A program made the translations under genes and the position numbers. A model generated the notes under the pieces. It ran no database searches. It was not told the DNA's origin and saw nothing but the letters and a program-made list of their open reading frames with translations. From Mastacembelus armatus (lineage: Eukaryota; Chordata; Actinopteri; Synbranchiformes; Mastacembelidae), in the NCBI RefSeq assembly GCF_900324485.2, contig NC_046646.1, positions 18,439,156-18,503,155 of the forward strand: a stretch of 64,000 nucleotides of DNA, read 5' to 3'. Shown piece by piece: positions 32,531 through 45,000 of this stretch. Each line of letters opens with the position of its first letter. Positions within the stretch are counted from its first letter, which is position 1.

Positions 32531-35500
32531 ATTCGCTAGAACACTCCTGACTGGACACAGTCATCTAGACTGCAAGCTCTGCACACTCAACTTGTCATGA
32601 GGCTCTTAATGATAAATACAAATCTTCTAACCTTGCTTTTGTATATCTCTTCAACAAAAAAAGTGAAAAACTTAAATCTAAGTCAATAGGATTCATTGAA
32701 ATCCAACCAACAGATTATTTCATTTGAGACCAGAGTTGGGAACAAAGCCACCGAATAACTGATATTTCTAACAATGGCTAAAATTACAGACGATTGCAGG
32801 GTCAATCAAAAACTTTACCTTGTATGTATGAAGCTGCCTAGTCATAGGAGTGTGACTGTTCCAGCAAGGTGAGAAGGCTATTTTTGAATGTGAGCGATTG
32901 TAGGTAGGTCTCTCATGTACACGTGTCAAATTCAACATGCCCCTCTCTCTGCAACTGAAATTACACCAGGCCTTAAACGCGTAGATCATGATTTTCATTC
33001 GACCCACAAGTCCTTTCGCTCTTTCTAACGATGATTTGCATGTTGAAATTGTAGCACAAGCAAAAGAAAAAAACCCTGATTGTTTCTATTCTTTTTTTCA
33101 GCAGAAATTGGGACTAACTCAAAAATAACTCTTTCTAAGTTGTTTTAAATATATCATCCTTATATTTAACATTGAGTCTGAGTGACTATGATTTACTCTT
33201 ATTCCTTTTCTTGTATAATCGTGGATAATAGCCTTGCCTGTGTGAGAGAGTGATGGAAATTTTATTTTTACATGAGCACCAGCCATATTACCATCATCTG
33301 CATCATGTATCAGATGTCATCTGCTGGGAACGGAAGGGCAGATAATGCATAAAATACTAACTAAAGGAGCAAATCAATTTTAAAGCAGATGCAGACATAA
33401 GAGAGCATGAGAGCTTGAGGATGTCAGGTCACATGTACTATAACTGTCTGTGTAGGAGAAAAGTGGGAAGAGGGATTATTTTGTCTGGCAAAGGTCAGTT
33501 TTGAAAACCCTCTAAAGGGGTCTGCATGGAAGAATTCAAAGTGCAACATCTATGATCACAAACCAAAAAATAAACAAATAGCTGCTCAAAATTATTAAAA
33601 TATGATTGATGTTTTGGGCCAATGATTTTAAGTATCAGGTTGTCCTCCTCTATTGGACAGATAAACTGATAAAAGTCTTGCTTGCAAAACGAATCAAGGC
33701 AGAAACCTAAACCTAATCAAATATCATGCAGCTTTACTCAATGGATTTTACAGACAGTGCATGGGTCATGATGTAAAAGTAGCTGTAAAAACAGTTGTAC
33801 GATGTTTCCTTAAAACAAGTCATTGAGGTTAAAACTGCACTTCAAACAGTTGGTACTTTTAAAAGATGTGGATATTTGTCAGGTATAGAGGCACTCTATA
33901 CAGAAGACTGGGCTACCCCAGCAGCTCTCTAAGGTTCTACACTTACAAAAAGTGCTTTAACGTAATTGCTGATATGAGCATACTAACACGCTCACAATGG
34001 CAATTCTAATATCTGACTCCTCCACTTAACTCACTGCAGCAGTTGATATGTTGGTGATGTGATATTAGAATTGCTATTAGTGACAATCTACTTTTATGTA
34101 AGTACCACAGGCTATGAAGTACAACCACCTTATATGTTATAAAGACTGAGTACTTCTTCCATTACCAACTGATGGTACTCAAATTGTCCCAGATGAGGAC
34201 TTCACTGTCAGTGTGTGTGAGCCTTTTGCTTACTTTGACCATCCAGTCACACCTTTAGACTGAGGGTCAGGGGTTATCGTTATGGTTACGTATGTGTGTA
34301 TAATTCATGTAGAGGTGGTTGTAATGTTAATGACCAGCATGTTGTGTCAGGCCAGCCCAGCTGTTTGTAACTCTGTCAGCCTGTGTTACAGATACTGACG
34401 CAGGCATTGTTACAGAATACAGACGTGACAGCTTTTTGTTTGTGGTCTGGCAAGATGTGAGTGCATTATGTATAGCAAGACATCTGATAAGCCACTAGAA
34501 ATGGCCTCGAATGGCAATGGACAGTCAAATAAGGAACGTATGATCGGATATGGGGGCAGCAAGATCTCTGAAGACTTTTTCCTGTTGGCTGTGTTTTGCC
34601 TCATTCCTCTTATTCCTTTCTACTCCACTGTCATACTCACCACTTGTGTGACTCCTTTTGAACATGACTTCATAGCTCCTGACTGATATTCTTTCCACCA
34701 GTCAAGAATTCAGTAGTTTTAAAATATCTTTCTTCAAAATGTTATAAGGGAATATCATGAGATTTTTAACATTTAAATGCTTATTATCACCAATATTTCT
34801 ATGACAGCAGCTCTCCATTTGTTGATGTTAAGCTTAGTGACGCATTAGCGAATCTGTCAATATATAAAATCTACAAAAAGAGAAGTTTTCAGATATGGGT
34901 TAAGACAGAGTGGAATTACTGTATCAAGTTAATTTGAATTTAAAAATTTGTTTTGTGAAGTGGCAACAGACAGTACACCAGCATGAGTCAGTCTGTTTTT
35001 TAACTTTAATTAAAGATAACTTAAACTATAGAATTATAGTAGCATATAGAAGTATGTTTTGTATATTTTGTACAGTTTTGTTGGGCAAAGAACACACACA
35101 TTGTGGTTTTCGCCTTCATTCAGCTAATTTAGACATCTATTGGGTCAGAGAAAAGGTATTTTGAAGGTTTCTGTTTTCAGTACTGATTGTCAGATGATAT
35201 ATTTGCCTTTGGCATTATACTGTATTTGTTGTTAAGATGATGGTGTCACACTTTTGGCTAATATCAGAAACAGTTACAGTGACTGGCTGGTTCCCTACTT
35301 AGTTGATATAAACTGTTTTCTGATGTTTTATTGGCAACATAATTGATTGATGATGAAAATAATTGTCTGGATTTCAACAAATTTAATGACATAGCAAAGT
35401 TCCACTGAAATAATTCTTGTGGCAACCAAAAAAATCAGCAGAATCCTGCCCTGTTAAGTCTTTTGGATTCAGTTACACTGCACCTCAGTTGACTTCAACA

Positions 35501-36430
35501 GCTGCCTCACTTTTTTTTTTTTTTTTAATGACCTTGAGTTTCTGTACACATGTATCCTGAGAGACAGATTGACTGTTCTTGGGATGCTGGTGATATCTAA
35601 TTGACAGAAACCTCAGGCTGTCCAGCTGTGATTGAGATTTTATTGTCTTTGCTCACCATGAGCTCTTCCTCATCTCTGTAAATCAGCAGATCCAACACTG
35701 ATTTTGACTCATTCTTTTTTGGTTGTTTATGTGGCACCGTAGTTTTTTAAAAAATATATAGACCTTGAATAACTGATTAAAAATTGAGGGAAACAAGTTG
35801 GACAAAACCTGGACATAATGCTTTAATCAGTCTTTTAGAAAGAATTTTAATTTAGGTGCACTGAGGCCTTCGGGTGCGTACTACATGGGGTGTGTACTGT
35901 TATGTTGAAGAGTCTGAGCTACATCATGCTTACTGTCCATCCTAGCATGAAATTGAATTCGTCTGTGGATAACTGCTGCCATCTAAAGGTCAAAAGGCCA
36001 CCTATAGTGTAGCAGCGGAGTATGTGCAGAATTCATAGGTTGATTAAGTGCAATGTAAACCATTTCTTAATGGGCTTCAAGCTCCCATGAAAAACACACA
36101 CATTTACTTCAGATTCATTTAAAGAAATACGTTTTAGCTGGAAGTGCATGGTGGAGAAAGTGCCTCACACTGCACGACTATCACTGAAGCATGAAATTGA
36201 AATTACTGATGGATACACTGTGACACCTTGAGGTCAGAGATGTATACTTGTGGCCATTTTGTAGCTGCGTAGACTCTCATGTATAACAGTATGCTTAAAC
36301 TATAATGTCTGTCAGAATAAAACTCCCTGTATGTATACATTGCATTTACACATTAATAGGGAAAAAAAGGGAAAACGCACACAAAAAGATAATTACACAA
36401 TTGTATTCAATTGTAATTACACAGCACTGT

Positions 36431-39400
36431 CTATCCTTGTAAGCAGTTCTCCATAGCTTGCAGCTCCTGTAATTCCTGACAGTGAGGACCACAGTGAAGA
36501 CAGAGGAGTCGTCTGACCTTGGGGATGACAGAGAGGGCCAGACCTCTGGCACCACTGGGAGAAGGGGAGGATAAGGACACAGAGTTGTTAGTAGTCAAAG
36601 TTATCATGTTGTAAGGTTGTAGACTTTCTAGCTTTTCTTCTTTTCAAACTCAGTATCTTCAGTTTAGGCAATTACTTGAACAGTTGCACTGCAACTACAC
36701 ATTTAACCAGAGTGCCCCAAAAAATGTCATCACTTTCTATACAGCTTACTCACTCATTGAAATGTAGCTGAGCTAATTTAAAGAGCTGTCGACCCAGTTC
36801 AATACTGTCTTCTCCATACTGTGACCTGATAGCTACAGCACTTTGCTCCAAATGGGAAGCTGCATTACTCCAGTCACCTACAGGAAGAGTAAGAGGAAAC
36901 AAAACAGTAACCTTCCAGTGAACTTTTCACAGAGGAACCCTACAGGGCTAACTCAGTTTTTTATGAAAATGTCTGTAATTTCACAGACCAGCAAAGGTAA
37001 ATCTGCCGAAACAAATGGCCACTCAGAATACCACATGAAACAGTAGTAAATAGTTTTTATTCATAGCTCACATGTAAATACTCATGCATTATTATTCTTA
37101 CCTATTGTAGCATATGCTCTGGCTGTGGCATCAGCCAGCTCCCCTTGCAGAGGGTGTGTCTGTGCAAGGATCAGTTTAGACTGATTCTGAGCCCTTTTCA
37201 ACAGGCTCAAGGCCTCAGCTGAGGGACGGCAGAGCAGAAGAATAACACTGAGATGCAACAAAGGCCTTCTGAACAAATGGCAACACATTACTGTATCAAC
37301 AATTGAAATATGGTACTGCTTCTTACCTGGCTTATCTCTCTCCATGAGATCCACAGATTTCTCCAGGTAGACCCTGATCTCCTTCAACCTGTTAGTCACT
37401 TCACATGAAGACATACGATGACCACACGATAACTGCGAACATGTAAATCCTGCTTCTTTGCCCTCACTGCTTTTCTGAAAATTATTAAAAATGTATCAAA
37501 TGATTAAGATGGAATGATAATCATTTAATTGTACATAATGTTCAAATTTGTAAGGTTAAAGTCCCCAGTAATGGGTAACATGTACTTTGAGAAATCCTTT
37601 GCATTTGACACACAGAAGTCCAGACTCATGTCGACTATTTCCAAAATCCAACCACTGCAGTCTTCCTTCTGGACCTTCTTCCTCCTGGCTCAGTGTGCAG
37701 GCCTCACACTGACAAAGGAAATAATACTGTTCCTGCAGGAGACACTGGCGCTCCTGGGTCACAATCCTACTGCTGTGAGGACCTAAAGGAGAGAGGATAG
37801 GAGGTGCCTACAACTGCATAATGCTTCATTGTCTCTTCATATCAAAAATACGTATGATGATATTTTAAGGCTGATTATTTGTACTTTGACAAAAACCTGT
37901 GTTTTACAAAAGAACACTGAAAAAAATTAACCAATGCTACTGTCTGTCTGTCTGAAACCTGACAATGATAGTCTTCTTTTGCAGCCACTGCTCTTAAATC
38001 AACATGATTCTGGCTTACGCACATGTTCATCATCTTTTTCTTACCATAGCAGTGCAGGATCTCTTGTCCGGCAGGGATATCTCTGGCTGCTCTGACAGTT
38101 ACAGTGACTCCGCGGGCTGTGCTTCTGTCCTCAGCTGTACCCTCACTGACATCTGCACACACATCTGAACCAGAAGGATCAGCACTAGCTCCAGTGCTGA
38201 ACACCAGGCTGGTGTTGGGAGAACAGGAGTGATTCAGAAGACTAAGAGTTGGAAATATTGCCGTAGCAATGCGGACTTCCCTGCTGGACTGCACTGGTGT
38301 GTTTGCTGTGCCTGTGAGATCCAAAAACCAGACAGTAAAGGTCACGTTGTGACTGAAGACCATTTCCAGCTGACAATGAAATGCTTAAACAGACACCAGT
38401 TTTTCTACACTGGACTGTATGACTGGGCTGTATATATATATTTGGATACAGTACAGTCAAGCTAACATTATTAATCAATTAGTCAATCATTAAAAAAATA
38501 ACATTTTATACAGTATGAACGGTTTAAAGGCTGCTTTCATGTTTCTGACTGTAACACACAGTTAAGATTGTTTAGTGTGACAAAACTGAGAAATCTGTAT
38601 GACAATCACCTTTGTCTTGCAGCATGACAATTGCCTGGGCGTTACATCTCAGCTGCAGGATGTGCCTCAGAACTGCACTTCCCATCAGCCACAGCTCTGA
38701 GCTCCAACCTCTGACACTTCCCTCTTCTTCTGGTGATTGGCTGTTTGTCCCTGAAGGTCTACTGATCTCCCAAGATGCAGGTGGAGGTCCTGTCTTGCTA
38801 AGTTTGAGGTAGAGTGTTGCTATGGTAACAGCACACAAGAAACGCATTCCAGGACTGTGGTTATTCAGGTGGTGGAGCAAGTGAAACACGCTAAGGTAAG
38901 AGTCACCGTAGTATGAAGTAGAAGGATCGGGTTGGTTTGTATGACATGGGGAGGAATCACTGGACTCTCTGTTTAGACAGCTTGGCTCTGACGTTTTGTA
39001 CTTGTATGTGATTGGCTCCCTGGCCATTTGGATGTCTTTTAACCCCGCCTTTAGTGTTACCCTCAGAGCGAGGTGTGACATCACACCCGTCACTAACAGA
39101 TCTGCTCCCAGTGGACACTCCCAGCGGTGATGTTCTTCCCAGGCATCTCGCTGACAGCCAGTTGAACAGTAACAGCTGTAGCTGCATCCCTGACACGGGA
39201 CAGGTCGGAGTGTTTCAGTCAAACACCTGTGACAGTACCTGTGCTCTGTTCCAAACACACCTCTCTCTATACTCAGCCTTTCTGCCTTCCCTTTTATCTC
39301 CTGTATCTCTGGTATGAGGACACAGCTGTATGGCCTGTCATTAAGGATCACCTCCCCAGCTGCTAATCTCTCTGTAGCCACCAGGTGTCGACCTTTCTCT

Positions 39401-41332
39401 GGGCTGAAGCCAACAGATGTTCTTTTTACTTTCTCTGGACCTTTAAGATTTTTTGAGGCAGGATCGTGCTGACCTTCCTCTGCCTTTTTACCCGCAGAGA
39501 GGTGATTGAGACACTGTATGCGACGTTCTTCTAGTTTGTGTAAAAGATGAGAGGGGTAGCCATTCTTCAGGGCTTTGTCAATGTCATCAAGGCATTCCTG
39601 AGGAAAAGAGTGTGAGCCAGAGTGAGCCATCACAAAAGCAAAACATAAAGATGACTTTAAATCAAGATTTTAGCTACAGAATACAGAAAGTCCAGGGCTG
39701 AGTATTAATCTGCACCTAAAGCAGGGGATACTATCCTCAGAAGGCAGAGAAAGGAAAAGTACAATAATTTCTATAACACTAAAAAATGACATGAATATTA
39801 GTTACTCCTACAGCAATTATAGATAAACTGGAATAACTAATGCAGAAAAACTCCAAATATCCACAAGTAGCTGGATATCTAGAATTATCTTGCAATGACA
39901 TTTCATCAGTTCATGACATGCAAACAGCCAAAACGGCAGCGGTACAGGTGTTGTTTGGGTGCAATTGCTTCCTGAGTAGATCTGCAAACAGATTTGGCCT
40001 GGAGCTAAATGTCTGTCCACAGACCTGCCTATTAACAGGCTGACCTAGAACAGAATGGCCCTTAATGTCAATGATACATCAGTTAAGTTAAAAATTAGTT
40101 ATGTGCTCTTGCAAATAATCAGCTAGTTCCAAATACATTACGTATATATTTATCTTCATCTTTTTTTCTGCAGTATTCTTATAGTGCTGTTCAAACTGAT
40201 CACACATTGATGATACAATCTGTAAAACACCTACAGGCCCATTTTCAGGCAACAAGTAAGATGTAGAACACTGTCTCATTATTTAATTGTTGAAGATGAC
40301 ACCATCTTACCTGGTAGTGTTTCAGACGGTAGAGCACGGCAGAGCGGTTGGCATAGCACAGAGACAGCTGCTCTGAGCTTTGGGGAGCAAAACATATGCC
40401 CTGTCATGACAGTAGACAGAGAGGCTGGATGTTGATGCATAGTGATTAGAAATGGGAGGCATGCCATGCACACTGCAGTATAATCCCAAATGCATGTTTA
40501 GCTGACTGCTCTCAAAGTATAATGTGGTTCTTTTTGGAATACATCTTGAACCAGATTAATATAATATAATTAATAATCTTATTTACATTAGATAATGGCT
40601 ATAGTTAAACACAGTATACTCTGTTGAATTCCATTATTTATTCATTGCATCTATACCTTCAGTGATGGGCTTTGACAACTTTCAGGTCTCTGTGGTGACT
40701 TGAAGTGTCTCTTTGCTGTCTAACACTGTTATTACGCCATATTCACCTGTGAATAGTGTAGAGCGGCTGCAGTGTAATCTCTGCTCTTGAAGCTGGAGTT
40801 ACCCCTCTCCCTGCATTTGGCTGCTTGTTCTGTGTCCTTCTGTACTGTGTATTGTGCAGAGACTGACTGCAGAAAATCCACATCATCTTGGCTGGAAAGC
40901 AGAAACAGATGAAATTAAAGAATACACAAAAAAAAACTACTTACCACTTATCAACAAGTAACCCAGTGGCTTGTTCCTGAAAACTTCCCCAGGAGCATCA
41001 TCATGGACAAATAAACTGCAATCTGCATTCTGACAAATAATATTGAATAACTTTTGGACTAGAGTTTTGAACAAGTGAACAAAGAATTAGATTATGTTGT
41101 TCGTGTTTAATAGTTTAATGGCCAAGGCTCTTATAATAAACCGAGGGCTCACATTGTTAAATGAACTACAGTGGCCATATCTAACGTTAGCTACTCACGT
41201 TGTCAGTGTTAGGGCACATTTAAACACATCATCTATTTCGAGCAGGGATATAAAATGTTCCTTTAATCCGCGGTCGAGTCCGGTCCATTTCTGTGTGACG
41301 TGATCCTGCCACTGCATGCACGGAAGATCCAT
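36431..41332 (-). CDS. smyd4: SET and MYND domain-containing protein 4
   Basis: Ten coding exons, all in phase: 41332-41199, 40891-40747, 40400-40311, 39597-38610, 38311-38045, 37782-37586, 37474-37327, 37218-37102, 36877-36754, 36554-36431 (TAG at 36433-36431). They encode 777 aa (human 804). The start MDLPCMQW matches human MDLPVDEW. The N-terminal TPR-like region (RERGNSSFKSRDYTAAALHY, LCYANRSAVLYRL) is followed by an N-terminal SET piece, a MYND zinc finger at about 245-284 (CHRC...CQGC...CYC...C), the SET core with NHSCSPN at 479-485 and ILHCYG, post-SET cysteines (CQCEAC, CVKC), and C-terminal TPR helices ending LCLHCGPHCQELQELQ. SMYD4 is a predicted lysine methyltransferase linked to heart development; its substrates are poorly known. 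The whole 777-codon frame is uninterrupted. It is head-to-head with rpa1. Confidence 0.95.
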
Positions 41333-42043
41333 GTTGAAGTACAAGGAAACCTCATGTAGTCCGGTAGGAAGTTCTGGTTTACTTCGAGACCGTTTCACGC
41401 CACTTTGCAGCAGTCACAGCACCATTGTAAAGTTACTGCTAATCAAACGAGTTTTCGACTAAAATCTTCAGAATAAAACATAAACCATTCAGGATGTTAA
41501 TTTGAGGCTGAATTATCTTTAAACTAGATTCTCATTAAACTTAAAACAAAGCTGTTTTTCTTGGTGTAGCACAGAAAACTGGGACGTGAATATGTTAATT
41601 TAGTGATCCCCTTCTCACATACATCAGAGAAAGCCTTCACACAAGTACATTGTTACTTGTAAACTAAAGTGACTCAGTTCTATCCCCTTCTGTTGTAAGT
41701 ATAAACTTTGGATACTGAAAAAACAAACCATAAATACAAGATTAGAATCTGCTATCACAAACTAATTCGCAGATGCAATATTTTCAGTGTGATGAATCTA
41801 ACTATTCAGCTACCATTTTGTTTATTTATTTATAATCATATAAAATTACATAACTCGCGCTGTACCATATCATGTCTAGCCACCGCATTTACTTTGAAGG
41901 CGGAAATTTGTCATATCCGGTGTAGTTCTCGCGTCTTTTGCAGCTATTGGAAAGTGCCGTTTGCGTCGGTTTTCTCGCGATAAGTCCTATACGTTTATTT
42001 TGGGCTGCTCAGAAAAGCTAAACATTAACTTCATCTGGGAAAC
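41333..42043. promoter_or_regulatory. Bidirectional smyd4/rpa1 promoter
   Basis: The 711 bp between the two ATGs. On the rpa1 side there are GGCGGAAA at 41899-41906 (E2F-like), ATATCCGG near 41914, an inverted CCAAT (ATTGG) at 41946-41950 and TCTCGCGA at 41973-41980. The last is a core element known from TATA-less bidirectional housekeeping promoters. CpGs concentrate within about 150 bp of the rpa1 start. No TATA box stands out. E2F-type control fits a replication gene. The head-to-head smyd4-rpa1 arrangement is also known in human 17p13.3. Confidence 0.6.
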
Positions 42044-45000
42044 ATGACTGTAACACTCACACAGGGAGCTATCGAAGTAAGTATTAAATAACACCAAGTA
42101 TTACTGCATTACTAGTTAATTATTATGACTCGATATTTTGTGGCTAGCTCTACTAGTTGCAGGATGCTGACGTTAGCACTGCCAGCTAATGATAAGGTTA
42201 TTTAAGGTCTAGGCTACAGCTGTTAGTTAGCATTAACAGATTCAGTTGTTTAAACTTCAGTATTCTGCTTCTTTTCTGTTTATGCGGTGATGAAATTACC
42301 GTGTGGTTGCTTATACTGTCTAAAAATAATCCTTTAGTTACATTAAATGGTAAAATAATGATGTTCCTTGATGAGAGGCGATGCTTATAAAGTGATATTG
42401 ACGCTTGCAACACTTGGCATTTTCATAATTCCCAGCAGCTTCATATCGTAAGTTTGCATTAGCATGATGACAATGGGATTGGACAGAATGATGCTACATA
42501 GGTAGTAGGTACTAACATACCTATATGTGCTTTTGTCTAGGCTCTGTACACAGGCTCTGAAGTGAACAGTCCCGTGTTGCAGCTGCTGGTAAGTGAATTC
42601 ACTCCACTTAACCAGCCAGTCCAGTTATATTGTTTTTCAGTCTGTACCTGCCACATAATGCATAATTAACTATTGTGACAACAGTATAGTGGGATATGCT
42701 CAATTTTAATTGTGAAACTGGTTATTTTTACTGGATAAAATTAGCAGATGGGAGTTTCAGTTTAATCTAGTAAATCTGTTACACGCTGAGGTACACTGAT
42801 GGAAAAAGTCACGTAAAAGTCCGAGGTTGCTGTAAAGCACTACTTCTCAATCTGACCCTACTCAAGCATGTAATATAATTCATATTAAGGTAATATTGGT
42901 ATGAGGGCATGAATGGCCTAGTGGTTAAAACCCACACCATATGCTGTGACTATGTCCCTCTCGCTGCCTGCCTTTTCTGTCTTTAGTTATACTCTTTCTG
43001 TCAAATAAGTTAAATAATAAAAAAGCTGAATCTGATAATTTACCTTTATTTTGTTATTATTATACATAATGTTTCCGTTGTGTACTCACATGGCAAAACT
43101 GCAGCTGGGAACTGTTACTTCTCCAGTATCAAGTGGGAATTCCAGAGGCTTTAAAATGTTTTTTTTTTTTGTTTTTTGTTTTTTGTTTTTTTTTTGCTTT
43201 TAAAACCCTTCGTTAACTTTGTGTTTTGTAGAACATACGACAGATCCCTAACACGTCTGGGCCACCCAGGTTCCGGCTGATGATGAGTGATGGTCAGCAC
43301 TCTCTGTCTTGTGAGTATCTTTCAGAAAAGCCAGAAAACTTTAAAGACTGGCTTTGGCTTGTAAAGGTACAGATTAGTCTTGTGTTTTGGCAGCTGACTA
43401 ACAGATAAGCCTGTGGTTCAAGATTAGCAATATTAATTCTAAAGTACAGGAGCAGTGCTAACTAAGGAACATTAGTTGCTCAGAAGATTATCAAGTATCG
43501 GTGATAAATAAATCTGTTGAGTCATTCTTTCTGAGATGACAGTATTTAGGTTTGTTTGTGTTTGTGCATGTAGCCTTTCTGTTGGCCACCCAATTAAACA
43601 ATCTTCCAGAAGAAAACCTCCTGGTACCGAACTGTGTGTGTATATTGAAGAAGACCATCACCAATTCATTGTCAGATGACAGGTATGTGTACCTTTTTTA
43701 TTTTCATTCCACCTCTCCTTTCTGTTCGTTGTCTGTAACCTGGTCTGGCCTTATGTTTACTTTCCTCTTGTGTTTTAGGCGTGTAGTTATTGTGATGGAT
43801 ATGGAGATATTGCAGTCGGCCGAGGAAACTGGAGGGAAGATTGGAAATCCTACTCCATATAGTACAGGTGGTATAATGTTTTTAAAGTGTGCTTGCTTGA
43901 AGATAGAAACTCTAATAAAAAGCTTATGCAAGCCCCTTGTGCTTTTTATTCAATTTGCAGCTAAGGCATCCTCTCCACAGAATTTGGTCTCATCCACCTT
44001 TATCTCAGCATCCCCTTCACCTGCTGCAGTACCTGGACCTTCCAATAAGATCAACAGCAGTGAGTGTCATTTCAAAGCTTTTGTATACAAGTTCATTTTT
44101 CTGTTTATATGATTCTCTTGTTGCTGAGTTCTTGCTCTGTGGTTTTAAACTGGTAGCACACATGGATTATTGACAGTAGTGCAAAAATATATGTGGATGT
44201 TTTTCCCAGCCACTGTGTGCAAGGTAGGGATGCCTAAATAAATCATGTTCGAACACAACAAAACATTTCCTGCAGACACCCTCAGGCACTCAGTTCATGC
44301 CACAATTTTAAACAAGTTCTTTTTTCTTAATTTTGCACATGGATGTGCTGATTATTAGGACTTTAATCCCCTGAAATACATTTTTGTCAACTAAATGTTT
44401 TCTTGTTTTGCTGTCATGCAGAAGAAACTAGAGCATCAGAATGGGTTTATGAGTATTATATGAAGTCAGTGAATCCAGTAAGAATCAGTTACATTAATCA
44501 ATCATCATCATTTGAGACAATGTTAGCTTTTGAAATAGTTGTCCTCATTGTCAGTGATCCTTTGTTTCCCAGAGTTCATTCCTTAGTCTGAGATCTCAAA
44601 AGTATTTTTTTGATTGTTTATATCAGTCATCAAGAGGTGTGTTGTGCAGTTGTAAGAATGTAAAATAGGTAGTTTAAGAAAAGAAAAACAGGAAATTCTA
44701 GGAGCTGACTGTGTTTTGTCTCAGGTAAAATTTGAATGTTTTTACAAACTAATATCACCAACAGAGGGAGCCATGTACCCTTTGAGAGGAGGGTGCTGCT
44801 GAACAATCTGAAGTCCTCCCACTGTTTTTTTTTTTTTTTTCCTCAGTATTGTTGTTTTGCATCAATGATATGACACCAGCAGTGTCCATTTACCACATAA
44901 CACTTTAACTAGCACTATCAAACTAAAAAGCAAATGCTATGCTGTTCATAGGACTCCAATGTTCAAAAGTGTGTTAAGAACTAGGTGAAGGGGACCAGAA

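Larger units (their letters stand above)
25036..36430. other. Large intergenic region between tpbgl and smyd4, no gene seen
   Basis: About 11.4 kb of AT-rich DNA. I found no exon I could assign. Open frames of 60-100 codons (for example 26471-26779 and 34468-34686) have no recognisable family features. It contains the CA microsatellite at 28082, a Tc1-type terminal repeat fragment at 29232, a fish repeat fragment at 32337 and a poly(T) run near 35512. Noncoding RNA genes or enhancers could be present but cannot be seen by eye. Confidence 0.5.

Noticed and set aside
43552-44112. 186-codon open frame
   Set aside because: It is a chance read-through of rpa1 introns 3 to 6 around exons 4, 5 and 6. 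The true exons use other boundaries and frames.
44422-44591. Possible extra rpa1 exon after an acceptor-like tcatgcag
   Set aside because: The translation does not resemble the RPA1 linker, there is no strong donor, and exons 6 and 7 already join in phase without it.
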